Source: Corynebacterium sp. (lineage in GTDB: Bacteria; Actinomycetota; Actinomycetes; Mycobacteriales; Mycobacteriaceae). Taken from it: DNA of 55,636 nt. The stretch lies in assembly GCF_030538285.1 (NCBI RefSeq), contig NZ_JAUNUG010000012.1:16406-72041 (forward strand), read 5' to 3'. Position 1 is the first letter of the stretch. Every line of letters begins with the position of its first letter. Made by a program: the position numbers and the translations under genes. Positions 1-8,912 of the stretch are shown in pieces. The notes under the pieces are model-generated. The model was not told the origin of the DNA, did no database searches, and worked only from the letters and a program-made list of their open reading frames with translations.

Positions 1-17
1 TCACCAAGGAGAACACC

Positions 18-578
18 ATGAAGAACCGCGCCGCGCTGGCCCTCACCGGGATCGCCGCCCTCGCTCTCACGGGCTGTACCGATTCCGAGAACACCACTAC
101 CACGGTCACCGAGACCACCACCGCGCAGGCCACCGCACAGGCCGCCACCCAGACTCCGGCTGAGACCACCCAGGCTCAGGATCCCGCCCCGGCCACCGGC
201 GAGGACCCGGTCTTCGCCGCCATTGATGCAGTGCTCGCCGCGCACGCAGGCGGCATCATCACCGACATCGATCGCGAGGATGGCCGGGTGGCTTACGACA
301 TCGACGTCGTGGTCGGCGACCAGGTCATCGAGCTGGAGGTCGACGCAGACGGCACCGTCCGCGAGGAGGAGCGGGAGAGCGACCCCGAGGATGTCGCCGA
401 GGCCCACGCCGCCACCGTCACCGCCGCCGAGGCCATCCGCCAGGCACTCGAGCAGATCCCGGACGGAGTGCTCGACGAGGCTGAGCTCGATGAGGAAGAC
501 GGCGTACTCCGCTGGGAGATTGAACTCGATGACGCCAACGGCATTGACCTCGCCGAGCTCAACATCCCCGCCACCTGA
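18..578 (+). CDS. PepSY-domain lipoprotein (hypothetical)
   Basis: A 186 aa secreted lipoprotein. The N-terminus has a basic start, a hydrophobic stretch and a lipobox ending LALTGC, so Cys-20 is the likely lipidated residue. A Thr-rich linker (about residues 24-55) follows. The rest is acidic and looks like two PepSY-type repeats (VFAAIDAVLAAHAGG and AAEAIRQALEQIPDG, each followed by beta-strand-like segments with alternating acidic residues). An AAGGAG ribosome binding site lies 6 bases before the ATG. PepSY proteins often inhibit or modulate extracytoplasmic proteases or bind membrane partners, but no substrate can be named. It converges on ahpD. Confidence 0.8.
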   Translation: MKNRAALALTGIAALALTGCTDSENTTTTVTETTTAQATAQAATQTPAETTQAQDPAPATGEDPVFAAIDAVLAAHAGGIITDIDREDGRVAYDIDVVVGDQVIELEVDADGTVREEERESDPEDVAEAHAATVTAAEAIRQALEQIPDGVLDEAELDEEDGVLRWEIELDDANGIDLAELNIPAT

Positions 579-599
579 TCCTGTCCCCCGCAACGACGC

Positions 600-627
600 A
601 AGCCCCGCACCAGACGGCGCGGGGCTT
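600..627. terminator. Hairpin between convergent lipoprotein gene and ahpD
   Basis: AAGCCCCGC (600-608) and GCGGGGCTT (619-627) form a perfect 9 bp stem between two convergent genes. There is no long T tract, so termination efficiency is uncertain. It could serve both directions. Confidence 0.6.
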
Positions 628-656
628 GGACGTGGGGGGCGTCGATAAGCAAAAGC

Positions 657-1181
657 CTAGCGAGCTGCCTCAATCTGAACAGTCTGAGCAACAGCCTCGA
701 CGACTGCGGCGACCTTGACGGCCTCCCAGATCTGCTCCTTGGTCAGACCCTCCTCACGGACGGTGTTCGCGTGGGCGACAACGCAGTTCTCACAACCGTT
801 GATGGTGGAGACGGCGAGGGACCACAGCTCGAAGTCGACCTTCTCCACACCGGGCTTGCCGATGATGTTCATGCGCAGACCCATCTTGACCTGGGAGTAA
901 TCATCACCCAGGAAGTGGCGGGCACGGTAGGCCACGTTGTTCATGGCCATGACGGTCGCGGAACCGAGAGCAGCCTCGAAAGCCTCATCGCTGAGGTGCT
1001 CCTTGGCCTCCTCGGCAATCTCGGAGAAGACGGTGTCGTTGCGGGTGGCGGCAGCGGAGGCAACGAGGGTGCCCCACAGCTGCTGCTCGGAAAGCTCGGT
1101 GGAACGGGTCAGGGAACCCAGGTTGAGCTTCTGGTCCTTGGCGTACTCGGGCAGCGCGCCACGCAGGTTATCGATCGACAT
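657..1181 (-). CDS. ahpD: Alkyl hydroperoxide reductase D (AhpD)
   Basis: A 174 aa protein of the AhpD/carboxymuconolactone decarboxylase family. It has the catalytic CxxC (Cys-130, Cys-133) in GCENCVVAH, with the expected upstream Glu-118 and following His-137. In actinobacteria AhpD reduces AhpC, taking electrons from a lipoyl protein, and so completes peroxide detoxification. The start codon overlaps the ahpC stop (TAATG at 1179-1183), so the two are translationally coupled in one operon. Confidence 0.95.
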   Translation of the reverse strand: MSIDNLRGALPEYAKDQKLNLGSLTRSTELSEQQLWGTLVASAAATRNDTVFSEIAEEAKEHLSDEAFEAALGSATVMAMNNVAYRARHFLGDDYSQVKMGLRMNIIGKPGVEKVDFELWSLAVSTINGCENCVVAHANTVREEGLTKEQIWEAVKVAAVVEAVAQTVQIEAAR

Positions 1182-1777
1182 TACTTAAGCGACTCCTGAA
1201 CGACGTCCATCTTGTTGATGTTCTTGGTGGGGTCGTTGGCCTGCCAGTTGCAAGCGCAGACCTCTTCGGACTGCAGGGCGTCGAGGACGCGCAGGACCTC
1301 GTCGACGTTGCGGCCGACGGCGTCCGGGGTGACGGAGACGAACTGGATGATGCCGTCCGGGTCGATGATGAAGGTGGCGCGGTCAGCGACGCCGTCCTTG
1401 TTCTCGACGCCGAGGGCGCGGATCAGCTCGTGCTTGATGTCGGAGAACATCGGGAACGGAACGTCCTTCAGCTCTTCGTTGGTGGCACGCCAGTTGAAGT
1501 GGGAGAACTCGTTGTCGACGGAACCGCCGAGGATCTGGGTGTCGCGGTCCTGGAACTCCTCGTCGAGCTTGCCGAAAGCGGCGATCTCGGTCGGGCAGAC
1601 GAAGGTGAAGTCCTTCGGGTAGAAGAAGACGACCTTCCACTTGCCCGGGTAGGTGTCCAGGGAGACGGTCTCGAAGTAATCGTCCGGCTGCTGGGCGTTT
1701 GCCTCAGACAGGTTGCCGCCCTTGAGGGCGAGCAGCTCGAACTCGGGGAACTTCTCTCCAACGGTCATGATTGCCAT
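1181..1777 (-). CDS. ahpC: Alkyl hydroperoxide reductase AhpC, typical 2-Cys peroxiredoxin
   Basis: A 198 aa peroxiredoxin that reduces H2O2, organic hydroperoxides and peroxynitrite in the cytoplasm. The peroxidatic Cys-61 sits in [13 protein letters not shown], and the resolving Cys-174 (or 176) in EEVCACNW, as in mycobacterial AhpC. It is the first gene of ahpC-ahpD and is divergent from oxyR. The 5' region has a perfect inverted repeat over a possible -10 and a CRP/GlxR-like palindrome, listed separately. Confidence 0.97.
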   Translation of the reverse strand: MAIMTVGEKFPEFELLALKGGNLSEANAQQPDDYFETVSLDTYPGKWKVVFFYPKDFTFVCPTEIAAFGKLDEEFQDRDTQILGGSVDNEFSHFNWRATNEELKDVPFPMFSDIKHELIRALGVENKDGVADRATFIIDPDGIIQFVSVTPDAVGRNVDEVLRVLDALQSEEVCACNWQANDPTKNINKMDVVQESLK

Positions 1778-1806
1778 GCGAATATCTCCTCAGAAAAAGT
1801 GGGGGA

Positions 1807-1822
1807 TGTGACGGCCGTCACG
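1807..1822. promoter_or_regulatory. CRP/GlxR-like site in the ahpC leader
   Basis: TGTGA (1807-1811), six bases, then TCACG (1818-1822). This matches TGTGA-N6-TCACA at nine of ten fixed positions and contains the 14 bp perfect palindrome GTGACGGCCGTCAC (1808-1821). It lies 30 bases before the ahpC start, downstream of the probable promoter. Binding by GlxR is an inference from the family consensus. Confidence 0.45.
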
Positions 1823-1849
1823 GAAAGGTCTTACTATTGCACCTTTCCG
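1821..1849. promoter_or_regulatory. Perfect inverted repeat overlapping the ahpC promoter
   Basis: CGGAAAGGT (1821-1829) and ACCTTTCCG (1841-1849) are exact reverse complements separated by 11 bases. On the minus strand the spacer contains AATAGT, a plausible -10 for ahpC. The position suggests an operator for an unidentified regulator. It does not resemble the usual OxyR pattern. Confidence 0.5.
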
Positions 1850-1914
1850 AAGCCACCAACCATTATGCCCCCAAATCCCCGCGGCGTCAATAGCCAATTG
1901 CAATCCACATATTG

Positions 1915-1927
1915 TAGAGTGATAGGC
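1915..1927 (+). promoter_or_regulatory. Probable -10 of a leaderless oxyR promoter
   Basis: TAGAGT (1915-1920) fits the corynebacterial -10 pattern TANANT and lies seven bases before the oxyR ATG, with no Shine-Dalgarno sequence between. Transcription would start at or next to the A of the ATG. The -35 is weak. Confidence 0.4.
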
Positions 1928-2863
1928 ATGAACAATAAGGAGTACCGCCCCACACTCTCCCAGCTGCGGACATTCGTCACCATCGCCGAGAACAAGCACT
2001 TCGGCACCGCCGCCACCAAGCTCGGCATCTCCCAGCCCTCGCTCTCCCAGGCACTCGTCGCCCTCGAGCAGGGGCTGGACATCCAGCTCATCGAGCGCTC
2101 CACCCGCCGCGTCATCGTCACCCCCGCCGGCGAGGAACTCCTCCCCTACGCCAAGGCCACACTAGACGCCGCCGACTCCTTCCTCGCCCACTCCCGCGGC
2201 ACGCACGGCACCCTCATCGGCCCGCTGACCATCGGCATCATCCCGACGATCGCGCCGTACCTCCTGCCGACCCTGCTCACCACGCTCAACGAGCAGTTTC
2301 CGGAGCTGGAACCCCGCATCGTCGAAGACCAGACCCGCCACCTGCTCCAGATGCTCCGCGACGGCCAGATCGACCTCGCCGTGATGGCGCTTCCTTCTGA
2401 GAGCACCGGTGTCGCTGAACGCCCCCTCTATACGGAAGACTTCGCCGTCGTCGTCCCCGCCGATCACCCCCTGGCCGGCCGGGAGGATCTCGGCCTCTCC
2501 GACCTCGATGCCCTTGACCTTCTGCTTCTCGACGACGGCCACTGCCTCCACGACCAGATCGTCGACCTGTGCCGCCAGGCCGATCTCAACCCCACCGAGG
2601 CGACGAATTCCGTCACCCGCGCCTCCTCACTGACGACGATCATGCAGCTCGTTGCCGCGGGCCTCGGCGCCACCCTCGTGCCCGTCTCCGCGCTGCGCAC
2701 CGAGTGCCACCGCCCGGGCCTGGCCATCGCCACCTTTGCCGCGGACGTCACCGCTCAGCGCGAGATCGGGCTGGTGGCCCGCAATTCCAGTTCCCGCTCC
2801 GAGGACTTTGAGATCCTCGGGGAACTGCTCACCGCGGCATTCCAGGCGGCACTGGAGGACTAG
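1928..2863 (+). CDS. oxyR: Hydrogen peroxide-sensing LysR-type regulator OxyR
   Basis: A LysR-type regulator of 311 aa. It has an N-terminal winged helix-turn-helix (about residues 10-65, QLRTFVTIAENKHFGTAATK) and a C-terminal sensor domain. Cys-206 and Cys-215 lie nine residues apart in DGHCLHDQIVDLCRQ, matching the redox pair Cys-199/Cys-208 of E. coli OxyR. The open frame extends far upstream over ahpC, but alignment with the family and the -10 at 1915 place the start at 1928. It is divergent from ahpCD, its expected target. The 3' end overlaps the convergent membrane-protein gene by 35 bases. Confidence 0.95.
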   Translation: MNNKEYRPTLSQLRTFVTIAENKHFGTAATKLGISQPSLSQALVALEQGLDIQLIERSTRRVIVTPAGEELLPYAKATLDAADSFLAHSRGTHGTLIGPLTIGIIPTIAPYLLPTLLTTLNEQFPELEPRIVEDQTRHLLQMLRDGQIDLAVMALPSESTGVAERPLYTEDFAVVVPADHPLAGREDLGLSDLDALDLLLLDDGHCLHDQIVDLCRQADLNPTEATNSVTRASSLTTIMQLVAAGLGATLVPVSALRTECHRPGLAIATFAADVTAQREIGLVARNSSSRSEDFEILGELLTAAFQAALED

Positions 2864-3770
2864 CTGGCAGCTGGCCCTGCGCCGCCTGCCGGTACATGTG
2901 CCCCTGCGCCAGCGTCAAGGCCGGGACAATGATGATCGCCGCCAGCCCGAATGTGACCAGCGTGAGGATGAACGTGGCGATAGCTGCGACGAAGGTGAAC
3001 AGCAGCAGCGGCAGGTAGTTGCGGGCGCCGGCGCGGAAACCAGCCCCGAAGGCGCCTGCGAAACCGGTGCGGCGGTCAGCCGCGAACCAGGGCATAAACG
3101 TTGTCAGCGGCACGACGAGCAGGGTGATCAGCAGGACCACACCGAGCACGGCAAACAGCTTGCCTAGCTCTGCGAGCATCTCATCCTGCGAGGCCATCTG
3201 TTCCATCGCGATCTCATTGCTGGTGGCCATGATCGGTGTCGACACCAGCGTCAAGGCAACGCCGGAGAGGACCTGCAGAACCAGCACCACTCCGAGGGTC
3301 GGCCAGAAGTTGACGTTATTCCCGAAATCGCCGTATCCGATCTTGTCGTTGTCGATCTCGCGCAGCACACCGTTGTAGATAAACACACCGACGACGACGC
3401 CGATCACACCCATCAGCAGCTGAATGACCATGTCGCCCGAGCTCATCGGGGCGCTCGGGTCAGCGCTCCCGCCGCCGATGAACTGCAGGCCAGCGGAGGT
3501 GACGAAGATCAGCACCATCAGTGCCAAGGCACCTAAGATCCACACCGGCCAGTTGCGGAACGTCGCCCGGAACGCCCAGCCCACAGCCTCCATGGGGCGG
3601 ACCTTGCCGTCGCCGACAGGCTGCTGCGGCTCACCGTAGTGCGGCTCACCGTACGACGATTGTCCGGCGTACTGCGGGTAGCCCTGGTAGGGCTGCTGAC
3701 CGTAGCCGGGGGCATCTTCCGGGTGCGGGGTGGAGGGATAGGGTTCATAGGGGTCGTTCGGGGTGCTCAT
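2829..3770 (-). CDS. Multi-pass membrane protein with Pro/Tyr/Gln-rich N-terminus
   Basis: About 313 aa. Residues 1-60 are a disordered Pro-, Tyr- and Gln-rich tail, typical of actinobacterial membrane proteins. This is followed by about six hydrophobic segments (WPVWILGALALMVLIFV, VVGVFIYNGVL and others). No enzymatic motif is visible, and I cannot assign a function. I chose the start at MSTPNDPYEPY (3770); an in-frame ATG three codons upstream is less likely. It is convergent with and overlaps oxyR, and is divergent from hrpA. Confidence 0.8.
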   Translation of the reverse strand: MSTPNDPYEPYPSTPHPEDAPGYGQQPYQGYPQYAGQSSYGEPHYGEPQQPVGDGKVRPMEAVGWAFRATFRNWPVWILGALALMVLIFVTSAGLQFIGGGSADPSAPMSSGDMVIQLLMGVIGVVVGVFIYNGVLREIDNDKIGYGDFGNNVNFWPTLGVVLVLQVLSGVALTLVSTPIMATSNEIAMEQMASQDEMLAELGKLFAVLGVVLLITLLVVPLTTFMPWFAADRRTGFAGAFGAGFRAGARNYLPLLLFTFVAAIATFILTLVTFGLAAIIIVPALTLAQGHMYRQAAQGQLPASPPVPPGMPR

Positions 3771-3821
3771 GTGCACCACAGTAGGCCACGCCCTTGGAGA
3801 CGGTAGGATTTACGCTCAGCC

Positions 3822-6800
3822 ATGACTACCCGTGAAGATCTTTACGCCCGCCTCTCCGAGGTCTCGCTCGCCGACGAACGCGCCTTCCGCCGCCGCCTCC
3901 ACAAAGCACGCGCCCCGCAGGCTCTTGCTGCGATTGCCGCCGACGTGGAGCGCGCCGTCGAGAAGCAAATGCTTATCGACGCCGCCGTCCCCGACATCAC
4001 CTACCCCGAATCCCTGCCTGTCTCCGCGCGGCGTGAGGATATCGCGGAGGCGATCGAGAACAACCAGGTCGTCATCATCGCCGGTGAAACCGGTTCCGGT
4101 AAGACGACGCAGATCCCGAAGATCTGCCTCGACCTCGGTCGGGGCCGCCGTGGGCTCATCGGGCACACACAGCCGCGTCGCCTGGCGGCCCGCACCGTCG
4201 CCGAGCGTATCGCCGAGGAGTTGGGCCAGGACATCGGGGAGACCGTCGGCTACGCCATTCGTTTCGACGACCGCGTCTCCCCCACCTCCGCCGTCAAGCT
4301 CATGACCGACGGCATCCTGCTCGCCGAGATGCAGCGCGACCGCTTCCTCAACGCCTACGACACCCTCATCATCGATGAGGCCCACGAGCGTTCCCTCAAC
4401 ATCGACTTCATCCTCGGCTACCTGCGCCGCCTGCTGCCGAAGCGCCCGGACCTCAAGGTGATTATCACCTCCGCGACGATTGATCCGGAGTCCTTCGCCT
4501 CCCATTTCGCGGATACAAACGGTGAGCCCGCGCCGATCATCGAGGTCTCCGGGCGTACCTTCCCCGTGGAGATCCGCTACCGACCGATGGAGTTCGAACG
4601 CGAGGGCAAGGTCATCGACCAGGATCCGCTCGACTCCCTCTGCGAGGCGTGCGAGGAGCTCATGCTCGAGGGCCCCGGCGATATCCTGTGTTTCTTCCCC
4701 GGTGAGCGCGACATCCGCGATGCCATGGAGGCGATCGAGGGCCGCAAGTGGAAGGGCGTGGAGGTCACCCCGCTGTTCGGCCGCCTGTCCAACCAGGAGC
4801 AGCACCGCGTGTTCCAGCCCCACTCCGGCAGGCGCATCGTGTTGTCCACCAACATCGCCGAGACCTCGCTGACCGTGCCCGGCATCCGCTACGTCGTGGA
4901 CACCGGTACCGCCCGTATCTCCCGGTATTCCACCCGCAACAAGGTCCAGCGCCTGCCCATCGAACCGATCTCCCAGGCTTCTGCCAACCAGCGTTCGGGG
5001 CGCTGTGGACGTGTCGCCGACGGCATCGCCATCCGCCTGTACTCGCAGGAGGATTTCGAATCCCGGCCCGAGTTCACCGACCCCGAGATCCTGCGCACCA
5101 ACCTGGCCAGCGTCATCCTGCAGATGGCGCTCATGCGCCTGGGTGATATCGCCGAGTTCCCCTTCGTCCAGGCGCCGGAAAACCGCGCCATCCGCGACGG
5201 CCTCCTCCTGCTCCATGAGCTCGGGGCGCTGACCGACGAGGAACGCGACGGCCAGCCGGTGCTCACCCCCACCGGCCGCGACATCGCCCGCATTCCCGTC
5301 GACCCCCGCATGGCCCGCATGCTGGTGGAGGCCAACCGTCTCGGGGAACTCGACGCCGTCATCGTCATCGTCGCCGCCATGACCATCCAGGACGTGCGCG
5401 AACGCCCCCTCGAGCAGCAGGCCCAAGCTGACCAGAAGCACGCCCGGTTCAAGGACACCACAAGTGATTTCCTCAGCTCGCTGAAGCTGTGGGACTACAT
5501 CAACCAGTCCCGCGATGACCTCTCCGGCAATGCTTTTCGACGCCGCATGAAGTCCGAGTTCCTCCATTACATGCGGATTCGCGAGTGGTACGACCTGGTT
5601 CGTCAGCTCCGGGAGGTCACCCGCCAGCTCGGGTGGTCCTCGCGCCACGACGTCGCCGGCGACCGCAACGCCGATGCCATCCACCAGTCGCTGCTCTCGG
5701 GTCTGCTCTCTCACATCGGTGCCCGCGACGGCAACACCCGTGAATTCAAGGGGGCCCGCGGCACCCGCTTCATGGTCTTTCCAGGTTCCTCCCTGGCGAA
5801 GAAGCCCCCGGAGTTCCTCATGGCCGCCGAACTGGTGGAGACCTCCCGGCTGTGGGCGCGCGACGTCGCCAAGATTGAACCCGCCTGGGTGGAGAAACTC
5901 GCCGGACCGCTGTTGAAACACCAGCATTCCGAGCCCTCCTGGTCCCGGAAGCGGGCCTCCGGCATCGCCCACCAGAAGTCGACCCTCTACGGCGTGACCA
6001 TCATCGCCGACCGCATCGTCCCCTACCACCGGGTCGACGCGGAGGCCGCCCGCGACATGTTCATCCGGCATGCCCTCATCGAAGGGGATTGGACGACGCA
6101 TCACACCTTCTTCCACTCCAACGTGGAGAAACTGGAGACCGCCGCCGAGATCGAAGAGAAGGCCCGCCGCCGCGGGCTGGTCATCGACGAGGAATCACTT
6201 TTCGACTTCTACGACGCCCGCCTGCCCGCGAATATCACCACCGGCCGCCACTTCGATTCCTGGTGGAAGAAGGAACGGCAGACCAACCCGGACCTGCTCG
6301 ACTTCGACCCGGCAACGCTTCTCGACGAGGACGCCGACGCCATCACCGAGGAAGCCTTCCCCGACCGCTGGCGCAAGGGCAGCATAGTCTACGACCTGGC
6401 CTATCGTTTCGAGCCCGGCCACCCGCAGGACGGCGTGACCATCCTCGTGCCCGTTCCGCTTTTGGCGGGCATCGACCGCGAGGGATTCGACTGGCTCGTC
6501 CCCGGCCTGCGCGAGGAACTACTCACCGAGCTCATCCGCACCCTGCCGAAAGACAAACGCCGCGCGGTGGTGCCCGCGCCGGATGTCGCCCGCCGCGCGC
6601 TGAGCCGCCTCATCCCTTATGAGGGATCCCTGGTGGAGCAGTTCACACAGGTGCTGCATTCCATGGGCGGGCGCCACATCATGGCGGAAGACTTCCGTCC
6701 TGCCGCGCTGCCGCCTCATCTGAAGATGACCTACGGCGCCGTGGATAAACGCGGCAAAGTCATTGACGCCGACAAGGACCTCGGCGCACTCATCAAGCGC

Positions 6801-7709
6801 CAAGCCGGTTCGATCACCTCCTCAGTGAGTAAGGTCTCACGCTCCTCGGAGTTAAAGGCCGTGCCGAAGTGGACGGCTGATTCACTGGGCACCGTCGCTG
6901 AGGAAGTGAGCACCGTCGTCGACGGCCATGAGGTGACCGCTTACCCGGCGCTCGTGGCCACCAAGGACGGCGTGGAGATCCGCGTCCACCCGACCAAGGC
7001 CGCGGCCGACGCCTCCATGCTTACCGCTACCCTCACCCTGCTGCTGCGGGAGATCTCCGTCAATGCCGGGCAAATGACCAAGGGCCTGCCATTGCAGCAG
7101 CGCGTCGCCGTGGATCACTATCCACACGGTGGGGCCGCTGGCCTGGTGGAGGACGCCCGCGTCGCCGCCACCCGCGACCTCATGCTCGTCCACGGCGGGC
7201 CGGTGCGTGACCCGGAAGAGTTCGAGGTACTGCGCAAGAAGGTCTCCCCGGAGGTACCCGGCATGGTGCGCCGCACCGTGGTATCACTCGCTCCGGCGCT
7301 CATCGAATACCAGTCTGTGGCCGAGGAGCTCAACGCCTGGAGCGGCGACGCGATCGACGATATGAAGGCGCAGCTGGGTTTCCTCCTGCCACGCAACGCC
7401 GTCACGGTACACGGGACAGGACAGCTCCGGCACCTGCCGCGTTATCTGCAGGCCATGCGCATCCGATTGGAAGAGATGGCGCAGGACCCCGATAAGGATG
7501 CCGACCGCCAGGACGAGGTCGAGGAGGCCCAGTCCTATCTGCAGTTGCGTCTGGCGAAACTGCCGGCGGGCCGGGAGAAAACCCGCGAGGTCAAGGACAT
7601 CCGCTGGATGATTGAGGAACTGCGCGTCAGTCTCTTCGCGCAGCGGTTGGGCACGGCGCGACCGATCTCCCTACGCCGGATCCAGAAGGCAGTGGACAAG
7701 CTGCGCTGA
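3822..7709 (+). CDS. hrpA: ATP-dependent RNA helicase HrpA (DEAH box)
   Basis: A full-length 1295 aa protein of the HrpA family. Walker A is GETGSGKTT (about residue 88), the DEAH box lies in IIDEAHERS (about 185), motif III is TSATID, and motif VI is QRSGRCGRV (about 388). These are followed by the HA2/OB-fold region and the long C-terminal DUF3418 region characteristic of HrpA. It unwinds RNA and is linked to mRNA processing and rescue of collided ribosomes in other bacteria. It ends three bases before the convergent nrdR stop. One CGTCGATAAGC copy (reverse orientation, 3971) encodes MLIDAA near the N-terminus. Confidence 0.95.
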   Translation: MTTREDLYARLSEVSLADERAFRRRLHKARAPQALAAIAADVERAVEKQMLIDAAVPDITYPESLPVSARREDIAEAIENNQVVIIAGETGSGKTTQIPKICLDLGRGRRGLIGHTQPRRLAARTVAERIAEELGQDIGETVGYAIRFDDRVSPTSAVKLMTDGILLAEMQRDRFLNAYDTLIIDEAHERSLNIDFILGYLRRLLPKRPDLKVIITSATIDPESFASHFADTNGEPAPIIEVSGRTFPVEIRYRPMEFEREGKVIDQDPLDSLCEACEELMLEGPGDILCFFPGERDIRDAMEAIEGRKWKGVEVTPLFGRLSNQEQHRVFQPHSGRRIVLSTNIAETSLTVPGIRYVVDTGTARISRYSTRNKVQRLPIEPISQASANQRSGRCGRVADGIAIRLYSQEDFESRPEFTDPEILRTNLASVILQMALMRLGDIAEFPFVQAPENRAIRDGLLLLHELGALTDEERDGQPVLTPTGRDIARIPVDPRMARMLVEANRLGELDAVIVIVAAMTIQDVRERPLEQQAQADQKHARFKDTTSDFLSSLKLWDYINQSRDDLSGNAFRRRMKSEFLHYMRIREWYDLVRQLREVTRQLGWSSRHDVAGDRNADAIHQSLLSGLLSHIGARDGNTREFKGARGTRFMVFPGSSLAKKPPEFLMAAELVETSRLWARDVAKIEPAWVEKLAGPLLKHQHSEPSWSRKRASGIAHQKSTLYGVTIIADRIVPYHRVDAEAARDMFIRHALIEGDWTTHHTFFHSNVEKLETAAEIEEKARRRGLVIDEESLFDFYDARLPANITTGRHFDSWWKKERQTNPDLLDFDPATLLDEDADAITEEAFPDRWRKGSIVYDLAYRFEPGHPQDGVTILVPVPLLAGIDREGFDWLVPGLREELLTELIRTLPKDKRRAVVPAPDVARRALSRLIPYEGSLVEQFTQVLHSMGGRHIMAEDFRPAALPPHLKMTYGAVDKRGKVIDADKDLGALIKRQAGSITSSVSKVSRSSELKAVPKWTADSLGTVAEEVSTVVDGHEVTAYPALVATKDGVEIRVHPTKAAADASMLTATLTLLLREISVNAGQMTKGLPLQQRVAVDHYPHGGAAGLVEDARVAATRDLMLVHGGPVRDPEEFEVLRKKVSPEVPGMVRRTVVSLAPALIEYQSVAEELNAWSGDAIDDMKAQLGFLLPRNAVTVHGTGQLRHLPRYLQAMRIRLEEMAQDPDKDADRQDEVEEAQSYLQLRLAKLPAGREKTREVKDIRWMIEELRVSLFAQRLGTARPISLRRIQKAVDKLR

Positions 7710-7712
7710 CCT

Positions 7713-8186
7713 TTAGCCTTCGAGGACGGCTTGCTCCTCCCGGGCACGGCGTCGCATGAGACGGATTTCCGACTCGAAGTCCTCAGCGGATTCGAAAGAC
7801 TTGTACACGGAGGCGAAGCGCAGGTACGCCACCTCATCGAGCGCGCGCAGCGGCTCCAGGATCGCCAGGCCGATGTCGTTTGCGTTGACCTGGGAGCTGC
7901 CGTGCGAGCGTACGGCTTCCTCCACTTCCTGTGCCAAGCGCTTGAGGGCGTCGTCCGAGACATCCCGCCCCTGGCACGCACGGCGCACACCGAGGACCAC
8001 CTTGTCTCGGCTGAAGGGCTCGGTGACTCCATTACGCTTGATCACCAGCAGGATGGCCTTTTCGATCGTGGTGAATCGACCCTCGCATTTCGTGCACTCC
8101 CGGCGCCGCCGGATGGAGGCCCCGGAATCGATGATGCGCGAATCAATCACCCGCGAGTGATCATGATGGCAAAACGGGCAGTACAC
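7713..8186 (-). CDS. nrdR: Ribonucleotide reductase regulator NrdR
   Basis: A 157 aa repressor. It has an N-terminal zinc ribbon (YCPFCHH and ECTKC) followed by an ATP-cone domain ([16 protein letters not shown]). NrdR senses ATP/dATP and represses ribonucleotide reductase genes. The frame is open to 8222, but the family begins directly at the zinc ribbon, so the GTG at 8186 is preferred. It lies downstream of the divS-like gene, as in other corynebacteria and in mycobacteria (Rv2718c). Confidence 0.95.
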   Translation of the reverse strand: MYCPFCHHDHSRVIDSRIIDSGASIRRRRECTKCEGRFTTIEKAILLVIKRNGVTEPFSRDKVVLGVRRACQGRDVSDDALKRLAQEVEEAVRSHGSSQVNANDIGLAILEPLRALDEVAYLRFASVYKSFESAEDFESEIRLMRRRAREEQAVLEG

Positions 8187-8278
8187 GTGAGCCGTCAACG
8201 CCTTTCTGGGATCGACCAACAAAACTACTGGCCGATCCTACCCCCGCACCCCAGTACTCTCCCCTCCCCCGGTTAGGA

Positions 8279-8647
8279 CTAGCGGGCATCTCTCACATCG
8301 ACGGGCGAGGTTGCGATCTGCTCTGGCGTCACAGCCTGCTCGCCGTTATCGCCCAGCGCGGAGGCACCGATAAGGGCAGCGCCGAACAATGCTCCGATGA
8401 GGTAGGTGCGCCAGGTATCGCGGCGCTTGCGTGCCCGGTCCTCCCACGTGGCGGCCGATCGTGGGGGCAGCACGCCGATATCTCGGTGCTGCGTTCGATC
8501 TGAGGGCCGCAGGGTTCGAACACCACGCTCGGCGGCCGAACCTTCCCGGAAGCCGGAGGGCTCCCAGACTGCCGGGGCACTAACACGCGGACGAGCCTGC
8601 TCCTCCATGTGGCGACCTGCATGGGAGTGGTTAAGGTGGATGGTCAT
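8279..8647 (-). CDS. divS: DivS-like SOS-induced cell division suppressor candidate
   Basis: A 122 aa protein divergent from lexA. It has a His-rich N-terminus (MTIHLNHSHAGRHMEE), a long polar region, one transmembrane segment (YLIGALFGAALIGASAL, about residues 86-102) and a short external tail. The place between lexA and nrdR is that of C. glutamicum divS and mycobacterial Rv2719c, SOS-induced inhibitors of division. No LysM or enzymatic domain is visible. The assignment rests on position, topology and the upstream SOS-like boxes. The start at 8647 is preferred over 8710 because it clears the operator region. Confidence 0.65.
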   Translation of the reverse strand: MTIHLNHSHAGRHMEEQARPRVSAPAVWEPSGFREGSAAERGVRTLRPSDRTQHRDIGVLPPRSAATWEDRARKRRDTWRTYLIGALFGAALIGASALGDNGEQAVTPEQIATSPVDVRDAR

Positions 8648-8699
8648 GGTGCTGTCCTTTCGTTGACTGATGTGAGAGTATCGAATGCATCCGACACGC

Positions 8700-8813
8700 T
8701 CGAACATCAATACCGTTCACTTGTTCGAAGTAGATGCTATGTTCGATTTATAGCACCGCTTCGAAAGTTTGTCCAGCCGTGAGTCGTTTCGCTCGAACAT
8801 CCGTACCAGTTCG
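8700..8813. promoter_or_regulatory. SOS (LexA) half-site cluster in the divS-lexA intergenic region
   Basis: The corynebacterial SOS box is TCGAAMANNTGTTCGA. Best matches are 8713-8728 (13 of 16, ending TTGTTCGA) and 8793-8808 (13 of 16, starting TCGAACA). Further TCGAA/TTCGA half-sites occur at 8680, 8700, 8741 and 8761. Two related stretches, TCGAACATC-N-TACC-GTTC, start at 8700 and 8793. This fits LexA controlling both itself and the divS-like gene. Confidence 0.65.
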
Positions 8814-8912
8814 TGGTAGACATGTATCAGGTGAATGGCACACTGAGGGCAAACCATTCGAACACCGCACAAGAACTCCTCGACAACCGCACGAGAACCT
8901 AGGAGCGAGACA

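Noticed and set aside
3816-6116. 766-codon open frame antisense to hrpA
   Set aside because: Composition (Gly/Asp/Leu/His-rich) and position mirror the hrpA codons; a GC-skewed antisense shadow with no domain.
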